Source: Collinsella tanakaei
Lineage (GTDB): Bacteria > Actinomycetota > Coriobacteriia > Coriobacteriales > Coriobacteriaceae
Direction: 5' to 3'
Assembly: GCF_030373545.1 (NCBI RefSeq)
Contig: NZ_JAUDCO010000003.1
Span: forward strand, 62,001-126,000
Length of the DNA stretch: 64,000 nucleotides
Shown here: positions 25,986 through 35,515 of the stretch, piece after piece
Layout: each line of letters begins with the position of its first letter
Position numbering within the stretch: position 1 is the first letter of the stretch
The notes under the pieces: model-generated
Seen by the model: only the letters and a program-made list of their open reading frames with translations
Told to the model about the DNA's origin: nothing
The model's database searches: none
Position numbers and translations under genes: made by a program

Positions 25986-26083
25986 TCACGGGGAGCTTGC
26001 AGGACACCACGGCAGGCTGAGAGGGGGCGCGTCCCGCCCCGACCCGACGAACCTGATATGGGTAATGCCAACGAAGGGAGCAT
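25986..26083 (+). ncRNA. TPP riboswitch controlling thiC
   Basis: The conserved thiamine pyrophosphate sensor is visible: CGGGGAGC at the 5' side, GGCTGAGAGGG (25,000s: 26015-26025) for the pyrimidine-binding helix, GAACCTGATATGGGTAATGCC (two conserved blocks, 26049 onward) and CGAAGGGAGCA closing the structure. The last helix contains the AAGGGAG that serves as ribosome site for thiC, so ligand binding would hide it: translational control is likely. Confidence 0.95.
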
Positions 26084-26087
26084 GCGT

Positions 26088-27446
<1,359 letters not shown>

Positions 27447-27460
27447 GGGCTTTGGGCGGG

Positions 27461-27553
27461 GCGCCGGGCGGGCATATCATCCCGTCCTCAGACAGTCCTC
27501 GCTCGCTACGCTCGCTGCGGAACTCCGGGCGGGACGATATGCCCGCCCGGTGC
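27461..27553. repeat. Imperfect palindrome (BIME-like) between thiC and thiM
   Basis: Arms 27464-27484 and 27530-27550 (CCGGGCGGGCATATCATCCCG and its complement) differ by one base in 21. Between them lies an inner stretch with CTCGCTCGCTACGCTCGCTG. It follows thiC by 14 bases and may act as a terminator or mRNA end, but is longer than usual for that. Confidence 0.8.
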
Positions 27554-27735
27554 ACCATACTCCATCCCTCCGTGCCGCGCGAGGACGGTCGGCGTGCGCA
27601 CAGCTTGCTGGCACGTGCTGGGCGGTATGGGGTGGTCGAGACGTATTCGTCTGCTGGATTGGTTACGTTGTTGCGGGTCGATGGCCCGTTGTTGAACTTT
27701 GCGGGCTGTCGGCCGCTGTCGGAAGGATTTCTAAA

Positions 27736-28569
27736 ATGGATATGAATGTGCTTGGAACCGCTTTGGATAACGTTCGCGCCGGCGTGCCGCTGGTGCATTG
27801 CATCACCAACTATGTGACGGTCAACGACTGCGCTAATGCGCTGCTCGCGTGCGGTGGCTCCCCCATCATGAGCGATGAGCCCGCCGACGTTGAGGACATC
27901 ACGTCCATCTGCGGCGGCCTCGTGCTCAACATCGGCACGCTCAACCAGCGCTCCATCGAGGGCATGCGCGTGGCCGGCAAGCGCGCCGCCGAGCTCGGCC
28001 ATACGATCGTGCTCGACCCTGTGGGCGCCGGCGCGAGCGCGCTGCGCACCGCCACCGCCTCCGAGCTCATCGACACCCTGCCCATCACCGTCGTGCGCGG
28101 CAACATGAGTGAGATCAAGGCCATCGCGGGCGCCGCCTCGTCGACCCGCGGCGTTGATGTGAACCCCGATGATGCCGTCACCGAGGACAACCTCGCCGCC
28201 AGCGCCGCCTTCGCGCGCGAGCTCGCCGCGAAGCTCAACGCGGTCGTGGCCATCACCGGCGCTATCGACATCGTGGCCTCGGCCGACCGTGCGGTCGCCA
28301 TCCGCAACGGCGTGGCCAGCATGGGCAAGATCACCGGCACGGGCTGCATGCTCTCCTGCGTGGTCGCCGCCTACGCCGTCGCCAACCCCGACGACGTCTT
28401 CGACGCCACCGTCGCCGCCATCGCCGGCCACGGCCTTGCCGGCGAGATTGCGGCGGCGCGCATGACGCCCGCCGACGGCAACGGCAGCCTGCGCACCTAC
28501 CTGCTCGACGCCATCTGCAACATGGACGCCGCGACGCTTGTCGCCGGTGCGCGCGTGGAGGAGCTGTAA
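27736..28569 (+). CDS. thiM: Hydroxyethylthiazole kinase
   Basis: The 277-residue protein phosphorylates hydroxyethylthiazole, a salvage step for the thiazole half of thiamine. It has VPLVHCITNYVTVNDCANALLACGGSPIM at the start, LDPVGAGAS, and the anion-hole segment GTGCMLSC near the C-terminus, all typical of ThiM. GGAAGGA lies eight bases before the ATG. It is the first gene of thiM-thiE-thiD; its leader (27554-27735) shows no TPP riboswitch. Confidence 0.96.
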   Translation: MDMNVLGTALDNVRAGVPLVHCITNYVTVNDCANALLACGGSPIMSDEPADVEDITSICGGLVLNIGTLNQRSIEGMRVAGKRAAELGHTIVLDPVGAGASALRTATASELIDTLPITVVRGNMSEIKAIAGAASSTRGVDVNPDDAVTEDNLAASAAFARELAAKLNAVVAITGAIDIVASADRAVAIRNGVASMGKITGTGCMLSCVVAAYAVANPDDVFDATVAAIAGHGLAGEIAAARMTPADGNGSLRTYLLDAICNMDAATLVAGARVEEL

Positions 28570-29243
28570 TGCCCGCCGTGACCCGCGGCCCCTGGACGCC
28601 CGCGGACATCCGCGCCGGCATGTTCCTGTACGCCGTGACGGATTCCGCATGGCTGCGTGGCCGCACGCTCGCCGAGTGCGTAAAGCAGGCGATCGACGGC
28701 GGTGCCACCTTCGTGCAGCTGCGCGAGAAGCATATGACGACCGACGAGCTCGTGGCCGAGGCGGAAACCATCCTGCCGATCTGCCGCGCGGCGCACGTGC
28801 CGTTTCTGATCGACGACGACGTCGAGGCGGCACGGCGCTCCGGTGCCGACGGCGTGCACGTGGGCCAGTCCGACACCGCCTGCGCCGAGGCGCGGCGCGT
28901 GCTCGGCCCGGACGCCATCATCGGCGTGTCCGCCCAGACCGTGGAACAGGCGCGCGCCGCCGAGGCCGCGGGCGCCGACTACCTGGGCGTGGGCGCGCTC
29001 ATCCCCACCCCCACCAAGCCGGACGCGGTCGACGTCACGCGCGACGAGCTCGCCGCGATCTGTGCAGCCGTCGACATCCCCGTGGTGGGCATCGGCGGCC
29101 TGCACGCCGACACGCTCGACGTGCTCGACGGCACCGGCGTTGCAGGTGCAGCGGTGGTGTCGGCGATCTTTGCTGCCGACGACATCGAAGCCGCCACGCG
29201 CGAGCTCACGGACAGGCTCTCTATGCTCGCCTTGAATCGCTAG
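28569..29243 (+). CDS. thiE: Thiamine-phosphate synthase
   Basis: The 224-residue protein joins the pyrimidine and thiazole phosphates into thiamine phosphate. It is a TIM barrel with LYAVTD, GATFVQLREK, LIDDDVEAA, GVHVGQSD, GVSAQT, YLGVGALIPTPTK and GIGGLHADT in family order. Its ATG overlaps the thiM stop by one base, so translation is coupled. Confidence 0.96.
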   Translation: MPAVTRGPWTPADIRAGMFLYAVTDSAWLRGRTLAECVKQAIDGGATFVQLREKHMTTDELVAEAETILPICRAAHVPFLIDDDVEAARRSGADGVHVGQSDTACAEARRVLGPDAIIGVSAQTVEQARAAEAAGADYLGVGALIPTPTKPDAVDVTRDELAAICAAVDIPVVGIGGLHADTLDVLDGTGVAGAAVVSAIFAADDIEAATRELTDRLSMLALNR

Positions 29244-29292
29244 GAACGACATGATCGGGCGCGCTTTCAGGCGCGCCCCGGGGAGGTTATCC

Positions 29293-30135
29293 ATGAAGAC
29301 GTTCACCGTGCCCGCCGTGCTCTCGATCGCCGGGTCCGACTCGAGCGGCGGGGCCGGCATCCAGGCCGACATCAAGACCATCGCCGCCAACGGGCTGTTC
29401 GCCGAGACCGCCATCACCGCCCTCACGGCCCAGAACACCTGCGGCGTGCGCGACGTGCTCGAGGCGACGCCGGACTTCGTCGCGGCGCAGATCGACGCCG
29501 TGTTCGAGGACATTCCGCCTGCCGCGGTGAAAATCGGCATGGTGTCGTCGTCCGCCATCATCGAGGCGATCGCCGAGCGGCTGGTGAAATGGAACGCCGT
29601 GAACATCGTGGTCGATCCGGTCATGGTCGCCACGTCGGGCGCACGTCTGATCAGCGACGACGCGAGCGAGGCGCTCACGGGCAAGCTGCTTCCCCTCGCC
29701 CACGTCATCACGCCCAACATCCCCGAAGCCGAGGCGCTCACGGGACGCACGATCGATAGCGAGGAGGCGCAGGCCGCCGCGGCGACCGAACTCGCGCGCC
29801 GCTTTGGCTGCACCGCGCTCGTCAAGGGCGGCCACGGTGTTGCGGATGCCAACGACGTGCTCGCCGAACCGACCGCTGACGGCGATGCGAAGCCCCAGCT
29901 CACCTGGTTTCGTCATGAGCGCATCGAAACCGCCAACACGCACGGCACGGGCTGTACGCTTTCGTCGGCTATCGCCTGTGGACTTGCCCGCGGACTCGAT
30001 GTCCCGCAGGCGGTCGAGGCGGCCAAGGCCTACCTCACGGGTGCCCTTGCCGCCGGCTTGGACCTGGGCCACGGCTCCGGACCGGTCGACCACATGTGGC
30101 AGCACCGCGGCGAGCGCAAGCCGGTGTCACGCTAA
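29293..30135 (+). CDS. thiD: Hydroxymethylpyrimidine/phosphomethylpyrimidine kinase
   Basis: The 280-residue protein phosphorylates hydroxymethylpyrimidine twice. SIAGSDSSGGAGIQADIKT at the N-terminus, KIGMVSS, VDPVMVATSGARL, TPNIPEAEALTG and the catalytic HGTGCTLSSAIA are clear ribokinase-fold ThiD motifs. GGGAGG lies seven bases before the ATG at 29293; the upstream in-frame ATG at 29251 is not supported. It follows thiE by 49 bases and ends the salvage operon. Confidence 0.96.
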   Translation: MKTFTVPAVLSIAGSDSSGGAGIQADIKTIAANGLFAETAITALTAQNTCGVRDVLEATPDFVAAQIDAVFEDIPPAAVKIGMVSSSAIIEAIAERLVKWNAVNIVVDPVMVATSGARLISDDASEALTGKLLPLAHVITPNIPEAEALTGRTIDSEEAQAAAATELARRFGCTALVKGGHGVADANDVLAEPTADGDAKPQLTWFRHERIETANTHGTGCTLSSAIACGLARGLDVPQAVEAAKAYLTGALAAGLDLGHGSGPVDHMWQHRGERKPVSR

Positions 30136-30206
30136 CCGCCAGCAGCATCCCGCCTCCAGCGAGCAATCTGCAACGATGCAGCCGTGAAGCCACATCGGCA
30201 TCAACG

Positions 30207-30246
30207 CAAAAAGCCCGCCGCGCCCCATATGCGGGGCACGGCGGGC
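30207..30246 (-). terminator. Terminator of the YfcC-type carrier gene
   Basis: GCCCGCCG and CGGCGGGC pair with an inner CCCC/GGGG stem (30213-30246), followed on the minus strand by five T. It sits 30 bases beyond the stop codon and may also serve thiD from the other side. Confidence 0.88.
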
Positions 30247-30275
30247 TCAAACGTTACCGGATGGCAGCGCAGATG

Positions 30276-31787
30276 CTACAGCACCATCAGGGCGCCGGTC
30301 GTGATGACGACACTCGCCACCGCGATCACGATGATGGGCACAAGCGCCCACTTGAGCCAGGTGGGATACTGCACGCGCGCGAGCAGCAGGCCCGGCAGGA
30401 ACACCGCCGTGGGGCTGAAGAGATTCGCCAGGCCGTTGGCGGCGCAGAAGATGGCGATGATGACCTCGGGTGGGAAGCCCAGGTTGGCAGCCAGCGGCCC
30501 GAGGATGGGCATGGAGATGGTCGCCAGGGCCGAGGTGGACGTGATGACCACGGACAGGCCCAGATACACGAGGTAGCACAGCGGACCGAAGACAAGCGCG
30601 CTCGTGCCGGCGAGGGCCGCCGAGGCGTTGTCGAGGATCACGATGTCCAGACCGGTCTCGCCCATGAGGATCGAGATGGCGCGCGACAGGCCGACCATGA
30701 GGGCGACGCCGATCATGTCGGCAGCGCCGTCGAGGAAGCCGTCGACGATCTCGTTCTCGCGCAGACCACCCAGGATGCCAATGATGATCGCCATGAGGAA
30801 GAACCACACGGACGCGTCGTTGAAGTACCACTCGCCGATGGGGTTGCCGGTAAGCAGGCCGCTCCACGGCATGACCGACCAGGCCTCTGCAGCTTCATCG
30901 TAGACGCCGCCGGCGGTGAAGATGGTCACGCCGAAGTCCTCCCAGGGGATGAAGCCGCAGATCATGACCACGAACGACAGGCCGAACAGCGCCAGCGCGA
31001 TCTTGCGCTTGGGCGTGAACTCGAGGGTCTGGGTCGTGGCGGCCTCGGCGTCCTTGCCGTACGCCTCCTCGGCGGCCTTCTGCTCCTGCAGCGACAGGAT
31101 GGTCGAGCCCTTGTCGCGGCGCACGCGGTTGGCGTAGCGCAGGATGAAGAACAGCGAGATCGCGTAGGTCACCACGGTGAGGATGAGGCCGAGGCCGATC
31201 ACGATGGCCTGGTTGGCCTCGATGCCCACGCTGGAGAGCGAGTCGATGGCGACGCCCACCGCGAACGGGTTGACGGTGGAGCCCAGGCAGCCCACGCCGG
31301 CACCGAGCAGGACCGCGGCGCTCGCGACCATGGTGTCGAAGCCGGCCGCGAACAGCGTGGCCGACAGCAGAGCGTAAAACGGGATGGTCTCCTCGCAGAA
31401 GCCGTAGGTGGAGCCCATCACGGCGAAGACCGCCATGATGGCGGCGATGAGCACGGTCTCATGGCCGTGGAGCGCGCGGACGAGCGCGGCGATGCCCGCG
31501 TCGAGGGCGCCGAGCTTGTTGACGATGCCCAGGCAGCCGCCGAGCAGCAGCAGGAACAGCGAGACCTCGATGCCGTCCAGGAAGCCCGAGATGGGCGACA
31601 CAAGGATGTCGGACAGCGAAGCGGCCGTGATGCCGGGGACGAACTGCGCCAGCAGGATCGTCGCCACGCCCACGAGCAGCGTGATGACGATAAGGATGGT
31701 GTACGAGGAGATCATGACCTTCTGTTCGGCCTGTTTCCCCTCGTTCGGCTCGAGCTCGATGTCCGAGCCGGTTTGGTTGGATGCCAT
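30276..31787 (-). CDS. YfcC family carrier (C4-dicarboxylate/arginine-ornithine type)
   Basis: The 503-residue protein is a polytopic membrane carrier with about 12 helices. Characteristic segments are GSTYGFCEETIPFYAL (about residues 120-135) and GSTVNPFAVGVA (about 168-180), the two re-entrant substrate loops of the YfcC/DcuC branch of the ion-transporter superfamily, plus a cytoplasmic loop around 225-260. Members move carboxylates or amino acids; the substrate here is not fixed by sequence. It stands alone on the minus strand with its own terminator. Confidence 0.82.
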   Translation of the reverse strand: MASNQTGSDIELEPNEGKQAEQKVMISSYTILIVITLLVGVATILLAQFVPGITAASLSDILVSPISGFLDGIEVSLFLLLLGGCLGIVNKLGALDAGIAALVRALHGHETVLIAAIMAVFAVMGSTYGFCEETIPFYALLSATLFAAGFDTMVASAAVLLGAGVGCLGSTVNPFAVGVAIDSLSSVGIEANQAIVIGLGLILTVVTYAISLFFILRYANRVRRDKGSTILSLQEQKAAEEAYGKDAEAATTQTLEFTPKRKIALALFGLSFVVMICGFIPWEDFGVTIFTAGGVYDEAAEAWSVMPWSGLLTGNPIGEWYFNDASVWFFLMAIIIGILGGLRENEIVDGFLDGAADMIGVALMVGLSRAISILMGETGLDIVILDNASAALAGTSALVFGPLCYLVYLGLSVVITSTSALATISMPILGPLAANLGFPPEVIIAIFCAANGLANLFSPTAVFLPGLLLARVQYPTWLKWALVPIIVIAVASVVITTGALMVL

Positions 31788-31971
31788 ACGAACCTCCGTT
31801 GGTTTTCCAATACAACGCGCATAATAGTAGCGCGATTATGCATGCGAGGTCGCGAGAATGATGCAACATCCGATTATTTCGACTCGGTATTTGCGCTGGT
31901 ACAACCTATCTCAATAGATGGAAAGAGCACTTTTCCACGCTAAAGAATACAAGGTCATATGCATAATAAGA

Positions 31972-32097
31972 TGGGTCATTTGGGGACGTGTTCCTTCCAA
32001 CCCATCGCGTTTGGGTCATTTGGGGACGTGTTCCATCCAACCCATCTTGCCCGGCGCCCCCGCATGGGCCATTTGGGGACGTGTTCGTTTCAACCCA
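31972..32097 (+). repeat. Palindromic element family 1, three tandem copies
   Basis: Copies of 33 bp lie at 31972-32004, 32012-32044 and 32065-32097, each reading TGGGTCATT (or TGGGCCATT) then TGGGGACGTGTTC and ending CAACCCA. They are in the opposite orientation to the two copies at 1180-1248. The spacers differ (GCGTT-type and a GC-rich 20-mer). A short frame can be read through them, but it only follows the repeat. Confidence 0.88.
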
Positions 32098-32101
32098 TCG
32101 C

Positions 32102-32228
32102 GTTTACGGTTCGGTTTTGAGCGAGTGCCCCAAGGAGAAAGGCTTAGGAGCGCACAAAACCCCGCAGGTAGAAAGCTCGGTGCTTTGACGTCTACTCGGA
32201 AGAACCCTCCAAAAACCGAACCGTAAAC
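32102..32228. repeat. Small element with 17-bp inverted ends
   Basis: GTTTACGGTTCGGTTTT at 32102-32118 recurs inverted at 32212-32228, giving a 127-bp unit directly beside the family 1 repeats. The same CGTTTACGGTTCGG word occurs at 1123-1136, again beside family 1 copies. No coding sequence is seen inside. Confidence 0.7.
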
Positions 32229-32244
32229 AGAAGTTCGGACAGAT

Positions 32245-32296
32245 GAGGCCGAAAAGCGGCAGCGGCACGCACATCATTCCGTGTCGCTTCGGCCTC
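32245..32296 (-). terminator. Terminator of the pentapeptide/PARG pair
   Basis: GAGGCCGAA pairs with TTCGGCCTC, with further pairing inside (AGCG/CGCT and GCAC/GTGT). It begins 10 bases past the stop codon at 32307 on the minus strand. Confidence 0.6.
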
Positions 32297-32306
32297 TCAA
32301 GCAGCG

Positions 32307-32972
32307 TCAATCCTCGGCGATACGGACACCCAACAGCTCCGCCAAAGCGAGCGCCTGCTCGGGGCTTACCGTGCAACCGCGCAGCTCGCGAAAGTCAGCG
32401 GACAGCACGGGGGCGGCGAAGTCGCAACTCGAGACGTCGATCCCCGACAGCGGCGTGCCGAAGACATCCAGGCGGGTAAGATCGCACCCGGCAAGCTCCA
32501 CCCGCTTGAGGCGGGCGCGCTGCAGGGCCGCCTCGGTAAAGCGCGTGCGGTCGGCGCGCAGCCGGTCGATCGAGGTCTCGGACAGGTTCGCGTAGCTCAG
32601 ATCGCTCGATGCCATCGACACGCTCGACAGGCGCGCCTGCATAAGGCTCAGCCCCGGCGCCGAGCAGTCGGCGAAATCGACACGGTTGAGCCACGCGCGG
32701 TCCATGGTGCAGCGGATGAAGCGGCAGCCGGTGAAGCGCACGTCACGAAAGGTGCAGCCCGTAAAATCGACGCTCTCGAACAGGCATCCGTGAAACGCAA
32801 CGGTATCGAACGTCGCCGCGCCCGCATCCTCCCAGACAAGCTCGAGGTCGCTCAACCCGGTATTGGCGACAAGGCCGTCGCCCTCCGCCATGACATCGCG
32901 CAGGTCGTCCGCGTCCATGTGCGCGCCGATTACGTCCGAGACGCCGGCAAACCCCTTGAAGGCCCGTGCCAT
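32307..32972 (-). CDS. Pentapeptide-repeat protein
   Basis: The 221-residue protein carries a run of pentapeptide repeats, pattern A(D/N)LXX-like with central L/F, from about residue 60 to 195 (FESVDFTGCTFRDVRFTGCRFIRCTMDRAWLNRVDFADCS and onward). Such repeats form a right-handed square beta helix; some family members (Qnr, MfpA) protect DNA gyrase by mimicking DNA, others have unknown roles. Its ATG overlaps the stop codon of the PARG-like gene, so the two are translated together. No signal peptide; a cytosolic protein is expected. Confidence 0.85.
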   Translation of the reverse strand: MARAFKGFAGVSDVIGAHMDADDLRDVMAEGDGLVANTGLSDLELVWEDAGAATFDTVAFHGCLFESVDFTGCTFRDVRFTGCRFIRCTMDRAWLNRVDFADCSAPGLSLMQARLSSVSMASSDLSYANLSETSIDRLRADRTRFTEAALQRARLKRVELAGCDLTRLDVFGTPLSGIDVSSCDFAAPVLSADFRELRGCTVSPEQALALAELLGVRIAED

Positions 32973-33877
32973 TACAGGTATTTCCGCCAGTCGTCTTCGT
33001 CCTCGTCATCGTCGTCCTGAGTCGCCTGCGCGGCAGCGGCGGCAGCGCGCGCCTGAGCGTCGGCGAAGGATTCATCATTTTTCTTGGGGAACGCAGCGAA
33101 GGCATGCTCGAAGCGGGCCAGGTTGTCGTCATAGCGCGTGCGCGGGATGGCGAAGACGACCTCCTCGAGCCCGTGCGTGCCGGAGGCGAGCTCGGCGCGG
33201 AACATCTCGGCGACGACGCTCGCGTCCCAGCCGAACACCCCGCATCCGTACGCGCCGAGCACGGCCTTCTTAAGGCCGCGCGCATCGATGACGGACAGGG
33301 CGAAGGCGATGCGCTCGCGCATGGTCTCCTCGAGCACCTCGTCGGAAACCTTATAATCGGCACGGGCGCGGCGGGCGTTGGGCGCGGCGGCGACGATCAC
33401 GTCGGCGTACGCGTGGATGCGGTTGCGACCGAAGCGCACCGCGGGCACCGCCAGCGCGCGGTTGCGGTACAGCTCGCAGTTCAGGTTGCGACGGCGGTTC
33501 TCGGCATACCAATCACCGAAGCCCTCGAGCACGTTGTAGAGGAACGACTCGGTGCACAGGGCCTCCTCCTGCGCCATGGTGCCGCGGATGTAGCCGCCGC
33601 CGGGGTTGACGAACGAGGCGAAGTCGAGCACGGCGAGGTCGCAGTACTCCGCGCGGCCGCGGCCGTTTTCCAGGATCGCCGAGACGACGTCGGTCGCCAC
33701 GACACTTACCTGGGGCACGCAGCCCTCCTCGATCGCAGCGAGCCGTCCGTCGTAGCGGACCGTGCCCGCGCTCGAACGCTCGATCTCGCGGCCGTAGCGA
33801 GCCGCCATCTGCTCGGTATGCTCCTTCGCCGCGCTCGCGCGCGCCATCTTACGGGGGTTCCTGCTGCGCTCAGCCAT
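32972..33877 (-). CDS. TIGR02452 / microbial PARG-like macrodomain protein
   Basis: The 301-residue protein carries the bacterial-type poly(ADP-ribose) glycohydrolase signature: FVNPGGGYIRGTMAQEEALCTESFLY (about residues 92-117), that is GGG followed by QEE with the catalytic glutamates. A macrodomain-like core surrounds it, with AYGCGVFGWD near the end. Characterised relatives remove ADP-ribose from proteins or polymers. The last 30 residues are low-complexity Ala then Asp/Glu. AAAGGAG lies eight bases before the ATG. The coupling to a pentapeptide-repeat gene is unusual to my knowledge. Confidence 0.86.
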   Translation of the reverse strand: MAERSRNPRKMARASAAKEHTEQMAARYGREIERSSAGTVRYDGRLAAIEEGCVPQVSVVATDVVSAILENGRGRAEYCDLAVLDFASFVNPGGGYIRGTMAQEEALCTESFLYNVLEGFGDWYAENRRRNLNCELYRNRALAVPAVRFGRNRIHAYADVIVAAAPNARRARADYKVSDEVLEETMRERIAFALSVIDARGLKKAVLGAYGCGVFGWDASVVAEMFRAELASGTHGLEEVVFAIPRTRYDDNLARFEHAFAAFPKKNDESFADAQARAAAAAAQATQDDDDEDEDDWRKYL

Positions 33878-34201
33878 GCTCCACGCTCCTTTACCCTATG
33901 CCGTGACGGCGGTTCGTAGTTAGTCGATATGATAGTCCATCGCCGCGGCGAACGCGGGGCACGACGCGGGCGATGCGCCCCAATTTAACTCTGGCCTCAT
34001 TGGGGGCACGCGACCGGCCGCGTGCCCTCCGCCGCCTTTGGCCCTATGCGTCGCATCCGATATCTGATGTGACGGTGTTGCCCGCCATGTTTTGTATGCG
34101 CTGCCAGCAACCTTGTGTATCATGGTCAGGGTCAAAGTGAGGGGTTTGCGCCTCGCCGCGACACACCTGTTCCTTGGACTCTTCGGGCGAAACGGCAGCA
34201 C
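33878..34201. other. Divergent intergenic region
   Basis: The 324-base gap between the PARG-like gene and the sugar transferase gene holds the promoters of both. A TATCAT at about 34112-34117 (plus) is a weak -10 candidate for the latter, and TATCAT at about 33927-33932 (minus) one for the former. No gene is seen. Confidence 0.45.
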
Positions 34202-35479
34202 ATGGATTACCTCGTGTCCTACATATGCGTAGCGGCGGCGGCGTTTGCCACCACCTTCGCGTGCGTGCCGCTCGCCAAACGCCTGGCCATCCGCCTGGAC
34301 GCCGTCGACTATCCCTCCAAGCGCCGCATCAACAAGGTGCCCATCCCGCGCATGGGCGGCGTGGCGGTCTTCGCCGGCCTGGTTGTCGCCTGCATCGTCC
34401 AGCTGCTCGGAACCTGGTATCTGGGTTGGCCGCCGGTGCTCATCCCGCACCCCAGCATGACGATCAACTACCCGATGCTCGGCGTCTCGTTCCTGCTCAT
34501 CTTCCTCACCGGCGCCGTGGACGACGTCGTCTCGCTGAGGCCCCGCGCCAAGCTCGCCGGCCAGGTCCTGGCGGCCTGCGTCACTGTGGCAAGCGGCGTG
34601 GTCATCCATTCCATCGTCGACCCCTTCGGCGGTCCGCACATCCAGCTCGGCTGGATCGGCTATCCCCTGACCGTCGTGTACCTCGTTGCCTACAGCAACA
34701 TCATCAACCTCGTCGACGGCCTCGACGGCCTCGCCTCGGGTATCTCGGCCATCGCGGGCCTCTCCATGTTCTCGTTCGCCGTGCTCGCCGGCCGCGTCGA
34801 CGCCGCCGCGCTCTCCTTGGCGCTCGTCGGTTGCTGCCTGGCGTTTTTGCGCTACAACTTCCACCCCGCAAGCATCTTCCTGGGCGATTCGGGCGCGCTG
34901 CTGCTCGGCTTCACCCTAGGCACCGTGTCGCTGCTCAACGTGTCGCGCACCGCGGCGCTCACCTCGCTCATCATCCCGCTCGTCGTGGCCGGCGTGCCCA
35001 TCCTGGACACCCTGGCCGCCATCATCCGCCGCATGCGCGGGCACGTGAGCATCGGCCAGGCGGACAAGGGCCACATCCAGCACCGCCTTATCGAGGAGGG
35101 CTACGACCAGCGCCAGGCCGTCATGCTCATCTACCTGTGGTGCATCCTGCTGTCCATCGGCGCGGCGACCATCAACCAGGTATCCATCGGGATCCGCATC
35201 GCAATCTTCGTCCTGCTGCTCGCCTGCTCCGTCGCCTTCGCCATGCGCTTGCACCTGTTCGAGCCGGTGCTGCGCCACCACTACAACCCCAAGACGCACG
35301 AGGATGAGCTCGTCACGCCCGACAACCCGGCATTTGCCGAGGAGGAGCAGGCGCAAAAGGAGCACCGCCGCGAGCTGCGCGAGCAGCACCGCGAGAGCCT
35401 GGAGAAAGTACTTCACCGCAAGCCGGCGCGCAAGCCGCGAGCTGGCTCCAGCGAGAAACCCCACAAGCGGCGCCCCTAG
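34202..35479 (+). CDS. Undecaprenyl-phosphate sugar-1-phosphate transferase (MraY/WecA/TagO family)
   Basis: The 425-residue membrane protein moves a sugar phosphate, probably GlcNAc-1-P, from UDP to undecaprenyl phosphate, the first step of teichoic acid or surface polymer synthesis. It has about ten helices and the catalytic segments KRRINKVPIPRMGG, GAVDDVVSLRPRAKLAGQ, NLVDGLDGLASG, FLGDSGALLLGF and RGHVSIGQADKGHIQHRL. It lies apart from the cell-wall cluster, which favours WecA/TagO over MraY. The last 60 residues are charged and basic, a cytoplasmic tail longer than usual. The start at 34202 is set by similarity; its ribosome site is weak. Confidence 0.9.
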   Translation: MDYLVSYICVAAAAFATTFACVPLAKRLAIRLDAVDYPSKRRINKVPIPRMGGVAVFAGLVVACIVQLLGTWYLGWPPVLIPHPSMTINYPMLGVSFLLIFLTGAVDDVVSLRPRAKLAGQVLAACVTVASGVVIHSIVDPFGGPHIQLGWIGYPLTVVYLVAYSNIINLVDGLDGLASGISAIAGLSMFSFAVLAGRVDAAALSLALVGCCLAFLRYNFHPASIFLGDSGALLLGFTLGTVSLLNVSRTAALTSLIIPLVVAGVPILDTLAAIIRRMRGHVSIGQADKGHIQHRLIEEGYDQRQAVMLIYLWCILLSIGAATINQVSIGIRIAIFVLLLACSVAFAMRLHLFEPVLRHHYNPKTHEDELVTPDNPAFAEEEQAQKEHRRELREQHRESLEKVLHRKPARKPRAGSSEKPHKRRP

Positions 35480-35515
35480 CGCCCGATCAAACCGATAGCC
35501 AACGAGGAGAACACC

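Noticed and set aside
31972-32097. Possible CRISPR array
   Set aside because: Only three units, spacers of 7 and 20 bases, strongly palindromic repeats and no cas genes.
31918-32226. A 102-codon frame over the family 1 repeats
   Set aside because: The translated repeats (WGRVPSNPS-like) simply follow the 33-40 bp DNA repeat; there is no ribosome site.
33920-34864. A 314-codon minus-strand frame in front of the sugar transferase gene
   Set aside because: It overlaps the conserved transferase gene on the other strand and has no domain or ribosome site.
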